A DNA stretch of 64,000 nucleotides, taken from the NCBI RefSeq assembly GCF_036373705.1, contig NC_089851.1, positions 59,858,350 through 59,922,349 of the forward strand, in the 5' to 3' direction. This document shows positions 20,001-29,044 of the stretch, piece by piece. Made by a program: the position numbers and the translations under genes. This DNA comes from Amia ocellicauda (taxonomy: Eukaryota > Chordata > Actinopteri > Amiiformes > Amiidae). Under the pieces are notes generated by a model. It did not search any database. It saw only the letters and a program-made list of their open reading frames with translations, and was not told where the DNA came from. The first letter of the stretch is position 1. Each line of letters begins with the position of its first letter.

Positions 20001-20730
20001 CGGCCCTCTGATGAAGCATTAAAGCCTCTTGCATAGCTTGGGGTTCAGGCATGTCGGGGGTGAGTAGTTTTATTAAACTGTAAGCAAAACAGAGCTTATT
20101 GTCACCATTGGAACTCACCACTAATTGCCTGAGCTTGTTCCTAATTATGTCGTTCTTCAAGCATTTCGACAGTCTTCTAAGCGCCCCACCCTCAGGGTTA
20201 CGAACCACATTCATTACCAGAGACAGACTTTCATCAGCTAAGATGGATGCGTTACTTTGCAATAACGCTTCGATTTTAGCCAGAAATTCATCAACATCTA
20301 AATTATCTCCACTCAGCATTACAGATAGGTTGCTAAACAAATCATCCCCTCTGAGTTCTAACTGTACAACATCTCGAGGTCTGACCCTTTCAGCAACCTG
20401 TTCAAGCATGTTTTGCAAGGTCTCGTGTATGTTGACAAATATTTCTGCATAATTGTCACAATTTAAAAGTTCTGCAAAATTAAAACGCTGAATCATTTCA
20501 AAATTGTTATAGGCCGGTCTATCTATAATCACGGGATCACTGGTACTCTTGGACACATCATCATTTTGAACAAAGCCTTCAACCCCTACATTCTCACAGA
20601 GCATGTCATCCACAGCCTTATCAGTCTCAGAACCCTCCACATTCCGAACACCCCCACCGCTGACATCTACAAAACCCCCTTTTTGAGGAGGCTCATTTAA
20701 AGCCTGTAAAAGTCCTTCAAAGATATCCAC
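17062..20730 (-). CDS. POLB: Protein-primed family B DNA polymerase, 1222 codons from first GTG; motif B missing
   Basis: Exonuclease residues: D448/E450 (FFDFE), N502/D507 (HNAKGYD), Y627/D631. Polymerase motif A is D851-FTSLYP, motif C YHDTDS at 1081-1086, and a KVKG motif follows at 1140. Residues 210-305 (DNKLCFAYSL..LFLSDSHYFG) resemble an OTU-like cysteine-peptidase arrangement, followed by a Cys/His-rich zinc region (314-430). The expected motif B (K-x3-NS-x-YG type) should lie near residue 995 but is absent; the relic copy keeps it, so about 46 codons seem deleted in frame. No AUG occurs at the 5' end: the frame opens at TAG 20784-20782, GTG is at 20730, and the first ATG is at 20604. 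It may be expressed by a +1 shift from the upstream ORF. Confidence 0.95.
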   Translation of the reverse strand: MDIFEGLLQALNEPPQKGGFVDVSGGGVRNVEGSETDKAVDDMLCENVGVEGFVQNDDVSKSTSDPVIIDRPAYNNFEMIQRFNFAELLNCDNYAEIFVNIHETLQNMLEQVAERVRPRDVVQLELRGDDLFSNLSVMLSGDNLDVDEFLAKIEALLQSNASILADESLSLVMNVVRNPEGGALRRLSKCLKNDIIRNKLRQLVVSSNGDNKLCFAYSLIKLLTPDMPEPQAMQEALMLHQRAGLNSQQMVAFSDIAMFEEMLSLKIVVWYRCEVKEVFVKFQTHPETHTQTLFLFLSDSHYFGIKSLTAFLGCSYVCHWCYKAFNDKLKHRCDGYCNVCFNPQCRKGLAPTIRCKDCLSICLSAFCFSEHKVQRAAAEGVKKRSYCDQTKYCPQCCLQYRFHEVKPHKCLEPRCRICNADLTPGSEHQCFIQPVKKEPPHNRYVFFDFECRQENGVHVANYIHCIDMLDCEWSASGESCVRDFFTRYRGPKYLNYTFIAHNAKGYDSYILMKYLVENGVTPKIIAQGSKIMCFTEEAFNQRYIDSLNFLPMKLSALPKALGFEAQKKGWFCHFFNTKDTQNYRGSYPPASYYGVDTMMSHEREEFFKWYNTVKGGVFDFREEMAAYCKNDVVILKEACLRFRAEVINTSGLDPLQSVTIASLCMKMYRSNFLQKNTIAVTTSDNYRARQKNFSTVSIQWLEYLSARDNIFIRHALNQGEVKMGPYYLDGFSDVSGRRTAYEFAGCIYHGCPQCFDPNTFNPVTQKLCGDMYYDFQERIETLKNTYGLNVLVIWEHAWMTLKQQDVGVQRFMETLDFPEHLEPRDALFGGRTNALCLHYEVKEGERVDYYDFTSLYPYVNKTKMYPVGHPTIVFRDFLEIGQYFGLIKVTMYPPRELFLPVLPYRCSGKLMFPLCRTCVETENQNTSCLHSDDERALTGVWCSIELDKAVEKGYRVGKVYEVWHFSEKSDTLFAEYIMTHLKGKQEASGYPSWCVGERNNRLNTTLIKTPEQFIEFMFSKQHAVSHFQFLNDHVAQVQWRAPKDFPTKQGNVNVFIAVFTTAYARLELYNLMDQLQERTLYHDTDSVIFVTRPGDWVPPLGDYLGELTSELDPQDHIVEFVSGGPKTYAYRTAAGKTCMKVKGFTLNHCNNKLINIKSLTTLVQSFVTEKDAPPREIITAGNQIYRNKKGYTLENRSLNKRFRVVYNKRVLKTDYTTLPYGY

Positions 20731-20739
20731 CCGGTTAAT

Positions 20740-20746
20740 GTCAAGA
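20740..20746 (-). promoter_or_regulatory. Candidate +1 ribosomal frameshift site between the 137-aa ORF and PolB
   Basis: On the minus strand the upstream ORF ends TCT-TGA followed by C. Skipping one base after TCT reads GAC in the PolB frame, which is open from 20781. TCC-TGA and CTT-TGA-C are the known +1 sites of antizyme and bacterial prfB, and UGA-C is a leaky stop. No stimulatory structure was computed. Alternatives are GTG initiation at 20730, ATG 20604, or splicing. Confidence 0.35.
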
Positions 20747-21154
20747 CCCTCCTCTATAGTGACGGCTGCTTCTACTGTGTTCTAATGGTCTCAAATCATT
20801 TATAATAGGGGCAGAATTTGGTCGGGGTAGCGTCTCCAAAGCCTCCACCATTTCAAACAAATCGGGGTGAACTAGGGGTTGAACCTCTATAAGCGCTACC
20901 GTTGGGAGGTGGTTATTTAGATCATTGACCATCTGTAACAGGTCGGGGTTCACCGGTAAGTCTGGTAATTCACATTCTATCGGTGGTGATTGGGGGTTAT
21001 TTAAATCATTTATCATTTGTAATAGTTCCTGGTTCATTGGGACATCAGAGGAGTTCACAACAGGGCCGGGGGTGTTCTCTCGGGAAGGTCTTTTTGGGGA
21101 CCTAACTTGTTCATAATCCTTTAGTTTGTGAGTTCTTTTACCAAGTCCGGACAT
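20741..21154 (-). CDS. 137-aa triple-repeat ORF upstream of PolB
   Basis: The ATG is at 21154 and the TGA at 20743-20741. After a basic N-terminus (GKRTHKLKDYEQ..SPKRPSR) come three similar segments about 27 residues apart: NQELLQMINDLNN, NPDLLQMVNDLNN and HPDLFEMVEALET, each between Pro-rich linkers. The PolB frame begins with a related DIFEGLLQALNEPP, suggesting that both belong to one repeat series. No family is recognised. It could be an independent protein, the N-terminus of PolB reached by frameshifting, or a terminal-protein-like priming region; the last idea is speculative. Confidence 0.6.
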   Translation of the reverse strand: MSGLGKRTHKLKDYEQVRSPKRPSRENTPGPVVNSSDVPMNQELLQMINDLNNPQSPPIECELPDLPVNPDLLQMVNDLNNHLPTVALIEVQPLVHPDLFEMVEALETLPRPNSAPIINDLRPLEHSRSSRHYRGGS

Positions 21155-21217
21155 TTTTTTTATTTTTTATTTTTCCAACAACCCACAATAGTAAGGCGTT
21201 TTGTATCTATTAAAACA

Positions 21218-23249
21218 TTAAATACGGTACAATTCATTAGTAAGGGTATTAATAAGGGTGTTTTGACTCTCTATCACAAGGTTTTGCCCCACTAACACAA
21301 GTCTTTGATTTAGTAACAAGGTATGTAGCAACTCATGCCGACCTTCAGGAAGTAGCTCCGGGGGATGGTGTCCTGGCTCAGCTGCAAAGGATGGTCGCTC
21401 CGGTAAATCTCGGTCGAAGGAGGCAGGGAGCGAGCGTATACTCACGGACGGAGACCAAGAAGGCCTTTGCGGTGACACCCTGGCCAATCGCGGTGTACTG
21501 TTCAGCGTTTCTGTAGCCAAGAAACGGGGCTGGGGGGACGATGTTGAAACCAGTCCGTCGTTGGGTGGTGTGTCAACCCTGACTGACGGCGACCCCTGAG
21601 GTTGTTGGTTGCCTGTATTTGTTCCGCCCGACAATGCGGCGGGCTGAATCTGGATTGTTGAATTACCCCCAGAAGGCTGTGGCCTGAGTAGATGTTGGGG
21701 GGTCTCCAAGACCACCGTGGGGGATCCTCTCGGTGATCTCTCCAGGGAAGATGTTTGATCCCACTTAGACGGGGTAATTGTCCTCAATAGCTCATCCACA
21801 GAATGACTATCCCAAGAGTCTTGGGAAGAATAAAAATATACATTACATTTACATCTTTAAACGGCGACAGAAATCAAACTTAAAACAACATGTCCAGGAC
21901 CTTCAAAACCTTTAGCTTTTTTAGACCTTTGAAAATAGGCTTAGACATTCACTACAACGCCTTATTATTTACAGACAATATATTTATTAGGACTTGATAA
22001 TAAATGTAAAACAGAGAAGCCTCTGTAAATAAACTGTTTCTTAAATGTAATATTGTTAATAAAACACTTTTTATACACACACACACCACATTTCATTTTT
22101 AAACGAACCTTCCAAGTGTAAACGCTTCCTGATCCCGGGACTTCCTGTTTCACAAACGTTTTCACGATCTGTTTAAATATTAAATACAATGAACACCTTC
22201 AAGCCTTTTCCTACAGCCACTTTAAAACAGAAGTATAATTGCGGGAGATAAGCCAAACAACTTACTAAAACCTTTCGGACAGCTTTACTTCCTAACCAGA
22301 CGGTCGGGCAATCGGTCATCTCTAAACACATGCCCCAGAAACAAGCCTAGACCTGTCCGGACTTCTAAAGATCTTTCCCAGAACCCCCAAGACCTACAGG
22401 AAATGGACACCCCTCGCTTAAATATTAGCCCTCAACGGGCAAACAAAACCCTTTTAAAAACATTAAAGTTTGAAAGATCTTACTTACCTCCAAAGAATAA
22501 TCGTTTCTTATGTTTTTCAGATGGTTTAGCTTTTTGCACTTCTGTGAAGGTAAGAGACATGTTTAACCTTTAACCACCCCTCTTTATAAAAAGCTTTAAC
22601 CTCTTACAAGCGGCAGATATATACTCACCGCTATCAGATACAGGGGCTGACGGCCTTTCAGATTCTTGAAAGGTTACGGTTCTCGAAGGTAAAACGAAAC
22701 AATCCCTCGATGTGGAAGGCCTTTCGTTGTCTCGAACCACGTTTCTTAATACTGTTAGAAAGGATATTTTTTAAAATTAACAAAACGGGGCCTCAAACAT
22801 CTTACAGAAACGTTATACAAACAAACAGGGGTTTAGTTCTTACCCGGTCGGCAGACAGCCTGTCTAGGGACAACCACCTCTCTTGGTTGATCCTCGGAGA
22901 CATTAATCACAGGCCTTTCGATAGTTTCTGTGTAATTAAAGAGACCGCCATTAATATATATTAAAACGTTTTCATAACTCTAATGAGCCGCTTCAAAACA
23001 CAACCACACACCCATACATAAGAACCCTTGAGCGCAAACACAAAAATCTTACCGTCGTTGTTCCAGATGATCTCCTCAGCGTTGGGAATTAACTCCTGTT
23101 GACTGGCTGAAAAATAATTTTACAGAACTTAAAACAGATGTTATAACCTTATTTACAATACATGCCCACGCTCTGAGTCAATGAAAATAATCTGAAGACT
23201 TACCTAAAAACTCGTTTAAATCGAAGTCGTTGATGTTGTTTCCGGACAT
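21218..23249 (-). CDS. Six-exon spliced Polinton gene, 291 aa predicted, function unknown
   Basis: Predicted coding exons in transcript order are 23249-23204, 23106-23053, 22927-22844, 22664-22629, 22541-22488 and 21819-21218. Donors are GTAAGT, GTAAGA, GTAAGA, GTGAGT and GTAAGT; acceptors are TTTTTCAG, TACACAG, TTTCAAG, TTCACAG and TTCCCAAG. All five introns are phase 1 and the exon sum is 876 nt, exactly 292 codons. The first exon encodes MSGNNINDFDLNEFL. Exon 5 has a basic EKHKKR patch (possible nuclear signal). The last exon is Ser/Pro/Thr-rich (SPRGSPTVV, SPQRPSWSPS) and ends in a Leu-rich LLHTLLLNQRLVLV helix. The terminal exon has no ATG near its 5' end, which supports splicing. No family recognised; a nuclear regulator is possible. 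Confidence 0.72.
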
Positions 23250-23314
23250 TGTTGATCTTTAGGCTTAAATCGAAAGGTCAGTATGAGTCTGTCGAGCTGA
23301 AGACCAGACCTTCA

Positions 23315-23322
23315 TACTTATA
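23315..23322 (-). promoter_or_regulatory. TATA-like box of the spliced gene
   Basis: TATAAGTA on the minus strand lies about 66 bp upstream of the ATG at 23249. This is a fitting distance for the promoter of the leftward block. Confidence 0.5.
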
Positions 23323-24072
23323 CTGATGGCCGTATGCCGGATCTGCTTGTAAGGCATTGTTCTGGGCTGGCCTTTGTGCCGTCCTGTTACCAATTAACAT
23401 ATCAAAACCAACCAATAAAATGACCCTGCATCAATTTCAAATAGAAACCAAGATGGCGACGATCTCTCTCCTCTCTACTCTAAACTTTTATTAGAACCTT
23501 TTGGTCTCTCAAAAAAACATTTTTAAGCATCAAGACCTATAGTCAATAAACACTAAGAATATTTCAGGCCTTTATACGCGCTAAAAAACAATCTGAGCCA
23601 AGAAAATAACTATAAAGATCTAAAATAAGTAGCGCTTTTACAGTGATTTTTTTTTTTTTTTTTTTTTAATAGCGATGCTTTGTTTGGTATTAAACAAGTC
23701 ACAAACTACTCAGAACAGCGTTTACCCCCACAAAAGAGATATTTGGGTTTATTTTACAAAGCTTATAAATTATATAGTTTAAAAGTATTCTGAATGTTTT
23801 GAGACCACACGCCATGCCTACGTTTGTCTGAGCCCACCCCCGTCCCCCGTGGTGTGAGTGATTTAGCCTTGAGTGTTGTGATCTATTTAGCATTGAGTGA
23901 TCAGTTGTTTTTATTTTTTAAATGATTCCTTATCATCAGGGATTGAGCCTGCTAAAATACCTTAAAAACATATCCTTATCTTAAGTCTAACTCTTATGAG
24001 CTTTAAGACCCTAGAATGTATTTAAGTAAAATGAATGAACATATTATGTGTGAGATAAAATATAACCACAGC

Positions 24073-24106
<34 letters not shown>

Positions 24107-24782
24107 AATTAACCTATACCCACAAACACCCACACACACACACACCCTCTTTTTTTAATTTTATTTTTAATTAAATTTGAGGGGAGAGACAGAGCCATAT
24201 ACATTGGGGTTAACATAAGTACCCTATGCATAACAGGAATTGTTAGGACCTGTGACCATTACAGACAACAGAACTTGTTGATCTTATAAAATGATTGGGC
24301 GAGAGAGAGAGATATAGAGACAGACAGAGACAGAGCCAGTGTGAATATGATAAACGCACTATTCAAAATGGCATTGTTAAGACCTGGGACCATTACAGAC
24401 AACAGAACTTGTTGATCTTATAAAATGCTTGGGCGAGAGAGACAGAGAGAGAGACAGACAGAGAGACAGACAGAGACAGAGACAGAGACAGTGTGAATAT
24501 GATAAACGCACTATTCAAAATGGCATTGTTAAGACCTGGGACCATTACAGACAACAGAACTTGTTGATCTTATAAAATGCTTGGGCGAGAGAGACAGAGA
24601 GAGAGAGACAGACAGAGACAGAGACAGAGACAGTGTGAATATGATAAACGCACTATTCAAAATGGCATTGTTAAGACCTGGGCCCCTTACATGTATATTT
24701 AAAAAAGACCCCCAACCGCTACAGGAAGAGCCGACCCATTCACACTCTACAGTTGACCAACAAGAACAACAAGAACAACCGG
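23323..24782. other. Non-coding right end of the Polinton
   Basis: I see no convincing gene here. The stretch is AT-rich with poly-T tracts near 23648-23668 and 24072-24098, a CAAGATGGCGAC sequence near 23450 that resembles a YY1 site, and a CA-rich patch near 24125. A tandem repeat occupies 24236-24681. The position between the leftward promoter and the TIR suggests regulatory, origin or packaging sequence, but this is unproven. Confidence 0.5.
24236..24681. repeat. Tandem repeat of about 140-150 bp next to the right TIR
   Basis: Three full units and part of a fourth contain GTTAAGACCTGGGACCATTA, AACTTGTTGATCTTATAAAA, a GAGAGACAGA-rich purine tract of variable length, and ATGATAAACGCACTATTC. 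The purine tracts differ in length between copies. Open frames of the RERETDRDR type here are repeat artefacts. Confidence 0.85.
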
Positions 24783-24963
24783 TTATGGGTGGCCTTGTTG
24801 TTCAGGGTTTTAGGGGTGTACACTTTCTGACGGATATGACGTAGGAATAATTAAGGAAATAACTCTAAAATCACGCCCCCCAATTATGACGTAGGAATAT
24901 TAATAAGCTTAGGGCATACGTCATAACAAAATAGGCCGCGCCCAAAAAACCCTACTATCTACT
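24783..24963 (-). repeat. Polinton terminal inverted repeat, right
   Basis: This is the inverted copy of the left repeat, ending ...CCCTACTATCTACT at the insertion boundary. The inner limit is set where homology stops, just inside TTATGGGTGG. Confidence 0.96.
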
Positions 24964-24969
24964 CTCGAT
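24964..24969. repeat. Target site duplication, right copy
   Basis: CTCGAT directly follows the right terminus. The satellite then continues in register with ATCTAACTCTC. Confidence 0.95.
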
Positions 24970-25225
24970 ATCTAACTCTCTTGCTTGCTATCGCTCCCCC
25001 AATGGTCAGTAGCATTGTAGCATAACAGCAGATCACGGACCACTGTCAATCAGATGCTTGCCTTGACGTCCATCCATCCATCTATCTATCTATCTAGCTA
25101 GCTATCTATCTATGACTCTCGATATCTAACTCTCTTGCTTGCTATCGCTCCCCCAATGGTCACGTATGTTGCATTCAACGACAAAGAAAATCGTGTGCTG
25201 GAAATGATTTCTGGCAACTATGAAC

Positions 25226-25299
25226 TTGAAACCCTGGGAGTCGAACCCAGGGTTTCCTGTTTACAAGACAGGTGCTTTGACCAACCAAGCCACGGTGCC
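25226..25299 (-). pseudogene. tRNA-Thr(TGT) pseudogene, acceptor stem destroyed
   Basis: The D arm, anticodon arm (CCTGT-CTTGTAA-ACAGG, anticodon TGT) and T arm (CTGGGTTCGACTCCCAG) are good. The 3' acceptor strand, however, reads GGTTTCA instead of CAGTGCC. Compared with the other cassettes, a deletion has removed the tRNA-Asn region and joined the text directly to the T arm. Confidence 0.8.
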
Positions 25300-25329
25300 A
25301 GGAATCTCCCCTTCCCCAGTGCCTACACT

Positions 25330-25412
25330 CAGGTGTAAGGAACAAAACAAAACAAAACGAAACAAAACAAAACGAAACAAAACAAAACAAAACAAAACAA
25401 AACAAAACAAAA
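25330..25412 (+). repeat. (AAAAC/AAACG)n simple repeat in the tRNA cassette
   Basis: A pentanucleotide AACAAA run with some G variants separates the two Thr tRNA sequences. The same run recurs with different lengths near 54607, 60206 and 62107. Its open frames are artefacts. Confidence 0.85.
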
Positions 25413-25709
25413 TCTGGATGCAGGCTGCAACAGAGGAAGCACACAGAGGTGAAAACGTAAGGTTGACGGGAGCAACAAGCTCCCTGTTCCGACAGTCCAA
25501 GGGCGGCAATGGGAATTGGACGTTGGCCGTTAGGTGCGCGTAGCGCGTGTCCTTTGGGTTCTGGTTCTTCTTTACAAACCGGCATCTGTCCAGTTGGCTT
25601 TCCGGTTCATTACGTCCTCTGATGGCTTTACGATAAGCCTATCTTGCTAAAACTGATGGTCGCCAAAGCAGAAGCACAAGCTTCGCAAGGAGCACACAAA
25701 GCCCGCCTA

Positions 25710-25783
25710 AGGCACCGCTGGGATTTGAACCCAGGACCTCCTGTTTACTAGACAGGCGCTTTAACCAACTAAGCCACGGTGCC
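25710..25783 (-). tRNA. tRNA-Thr-AGT: tRNA-Thr(AGT)
   Basis: The cloverleaf is complete: acceptor GGCACCG/CGGTGCC, D arm GCTTAGTTGGTTAAAGC, anticodon arm CCTGT-CTAGTAA-ACAGG, and T arm CTGGGTTCAAATCCCAG, with discriminator T. A and B boxes are intact. Only short T runs follow, so termination may be weak. It belongs to the satellite-embedded cassette. Confidence 0.88.
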
Positions 25784-26438
25784 AAACCTACAGCTGCTGC
25801 TGCTGATAGTAGCATAACAGCAGATCACGGACCACTGTCAATCAGATGCTTGCCTTGCCGTCCATCCATCCATCTATCTATCTATCTATCTATCTATGAC
25901 TCTTGATATATAACTCTCTTGCTTGGTATCGCTCCCCCAATGGTCAGTAGCATAGTAGCATAACAGCAGATCACGGACCACTGTCAATCAGGTGCTTGCC
26001 TTGCCGTCCATCCATCTATCTATCCATCTATGTCTCTTGATATCTAACTCTCTTGCTTGCTATCGCTCCCCCAATGGTCAGTACATAGTAGCATAACAGC
26101 AGATCACGGACCACTGTCAATCAGATGCTTGCCTTGCCATCCATCCATCCATCTATCTATCAATCTATCTATGACTCTTGATATCTAACTCTCTTGCTTG
26201 CTATCGCTCCCCAAATGGTCAGTAGCATAGTAGCATAACAGCAGATCACGGACCACTGTCAATCAGATGCTTGCCTTGCCGTCCATCCATCCATCCATCT
26301 ATCTATCTATGTATCTATGTCTCTTGATATCTAACTCTCTTGCTTGCTATCGCTCCCCCAATGGTCAGTAGCATAGTAGCATAACAGCAGATCACGGACC
26401 ACTGTCAATCAGATGCTTGCCTTGCCGTCCATCCATCC

Positions 26439-26492
<54 letters not shown>

Positions 26493-26770
26493 GACTCTTG
26501 ATATCTAACTCTCTTGCTTGGTATCGCTCCCCCAATGGTCAGTAGCATAGTAGCATAACAGCAGATCACGGACCACTGTCAATCAGGTGCTTGCCTTGCC
26601 GTCCATCCATCTATCTATCCATCTATCTATCTATCTATCTATCTATCTATGTCTCTTGATATCTAACTCTCTTGCTTGCTATCGCTCCCCCAATGGTCAG
26701 TAGCATAGTAGCATAACAGCAGATCACGGACCACTGTCAATCAGATGCTTGCCTTGCCGTCCATCCATCC

Positions 26771-26828
<58 letters not shown>

Positions 26829-26956
26829 GACTCTTGATATCTAACTCTCTTGCTTGGTATTGCTCCCCCAATGGTCAGTAGCATAGTAGCATAACAGCAG
26901 ATCACGGACCACTGTCAATCAGGTGCTTGCCTTGCCGTCCATCCATCTATCTATCC

Positions 26957-27026
<70 letters not shown>

Positions 27027-27870
27027 GTCTCTTGATATCTAACTCTCTTGCTTGCTATCGCTCCCCCAATGGTCAGTACATAGTAGCATAACAGCAGATC
27101 ACGGACCACTGTCAATCAGATGCTTGCCTTGCCGTCCATCCATCCATCTATCTATCAATCTATCTATGACTCTTGATATCTAACTCTCTTGCTTGCTATC
27201 GCTCCCCCAATGGTCAGTAGCATAGTAGCATAACAGCAGATCACGGACCAATGTCAATCAGATGCTTGCCTTGCCGTCCATCCATCCATCTATCTATCTA
27301 TCTATCTATGACTCTCGATATCTAACTCTCTTGCTTGCTATCGCTCCCCCAATGGTCAGTACATAGTAGCATAACAGCAGATCACGGACCACTGTCAATC
27401 AGGTGCTTGCCTTGCTGTCCATCCATCCATCCATCTATCTATCAATCTATCTATGACTCTTGATATCTAACTCTCTTGCTTGCTATCGCTCCCCAAATGG
27501 TCAGTAGCATAGTAGCATAACAGCAGATCACGGACCACTGTCAATCAGATGCTTGCCTTGCCGTCCATCCATCCATCCATCTATCTATCTATGTATCTAT
27601 GTCTCTTGATATCTAACTCTCTTGCTTGCTATCGCTCCCCCAATGGTCAGTAGCATAGTAGCATAACAGCAGATCACGGACCACTGTCAATCAGATGCTT
27701 GCCTTGCCGTCCATCCATCCATCTATCTATCAATCTATCTATGACTCTTGATATCTAACTCTAATGCTTGCTATCGCTCCCCCAATGGTCAGTAGCATAG
27801 TAGCATAACAGCAGATCACGGACCACTGTCAATCAGGTGCTTGCCTTGCCGTCCATCCATCTATCTATCC

Positions 27871-27904
<34 letters not shown>

Positions 27905-28024
27905 GTCTCTTGATATCTAACTCTCTTGCTTGCTATCGCTCCCCCAATGGTCAGTAGCATAGTAGCATAACAGCAGATCACGGACCACTGTCAATCAGAT
28001 GCTTGCCTTGCCGTCCATCCATCC

Positions 28025-28086
<62 letters not shown>

Positions 28087-28214
28087 GACTCTTGATATCT
28101 AACTCTCTTGCTTGGTATTGCTCCCCCAATGGTCAGTAGCATAGTAGCATAACAGCAGATCACGGACCACTGTCAATCAGGTGCTTGCCTTGCCGTCCAT
28201 CCATCTATCTATCC

Positions 28215-28264
<50 letters not shown>

Positions 28265-28966
28265 GTCTCTTGATATCTAACTCTCTTGCTTGCTATCGCT
28301 CCCCCAATGGTCAGTACATAGTAGCATAACAGCAGATCACGGACCACTGTCAATCAGATGCTTGCCTTGCCGTCCATCCATCCATCTATCTATCAATCTA
28401 TCTATGACTCTTGATATCTAACTCTCTTGCTTGCTATCGCTCCCCCAATGGTCAGTAGCATAGTAGCATAACAGCAGATCACGGACCAATGTCAATCAGA
28501 TGCTTGCCTTGCCGTCCATCCATCCATCTATCTATCTATCTATCTATGACTCTCGATATCTAACTCTCTTGCTTGCTATCGCTCCCCCAATGGTCAGTAC
28601 ATAGTAGCATAACAGCAGATCACGGACCACTGTCAATCAGGTGCTTGCCTTGCTGTCCATCCATCCATCCATCTATCTATCAATCTATCTATGACTCTTG
28701 ATATCTAACTCTCTTGCTTGCTATCGCTCCCCAAATGGTCAGTAGCATAGTAGCATAACAGCAGATCACGGACCACTGTCAATCAGATGCTTGCCTTGCC
28801 GTCCATCCATCCATCCATCTATCTATCTATGTATCTATGTCTCTTGATATCTAACTCTCTTGCTTGGTATCGCTCCCCCAATGGTCAGTAGCATAGTAGC
28901 ATAACAGCAGATCACGGACCACTGTCAATCAGGTGCTTGCCTTGCCGTCCATCCATCTATCTATCC

Positions 28967-29044
<78 letters not shown>

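Larger units (their letters stand above)
8374..24963. mobile_element. Complete Polinton/Maverick (adintovirus-like) element, 16,590 bp
   Basis: The element begins AG and ends CT, has 181-bp inverted termini with no mismatch that I could find, and is flanked by the 6-bp duplication CTCGAT. All of these are typical of Polintons. It encodes the family's hallmark set: integrase, protein-primed PolB, packaging ATPase, adenain-like protease, and major and minor capsid proteins. Genes form two convergent blocks meeting near 15.2 kb. No core gene contains an internal stop, which with the identical TIRs suggests a recent insertion. However, PolB lacks motif B, so this copy may not replicate alone. The accessory set (Bcl-2-like protein, spliced gene) fits the virus-like vertebrate lineage called adintoviruses. 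That lineage placement is inference. Confidence 0.96.

Noticed and set aside
22262-22366. Extra exon of the spliced gene between exon 5 and the last exon
   Set aside because: The candidate acceptor near 22366 opens a phase-1 frame that stops before the donor-like GTAAGT at 22264, and a 26-nt alternative breaks phase. It could be an alternative 3' end, but support is too thin.
22520-22552. Possible plus-strand mini-exon (TTTTTCAG before, GTAAGA after)
   Set aside because: The minus-strand exon 22541-22488 overlaps it and fits the phase-1 series. The plus-strand reading contains an early stop and has no partner exons.
24581-24844. 87-codon ORF of Arg/Asp/Glu repeats at the Polinton right end
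   Set aside because: It arises from GAGACAGA tandem repeats and runs into the TIR. No conserved protein feature.
25175-25585. Phe/Val/Leu-rich minus-strand ORF and Lys/Asn/Thr-rich plus-strand ORF
   Set aside because: Both read through the AAAAC simple repeat and tRNA sequences. They recur at the other cassettes for the same reason.
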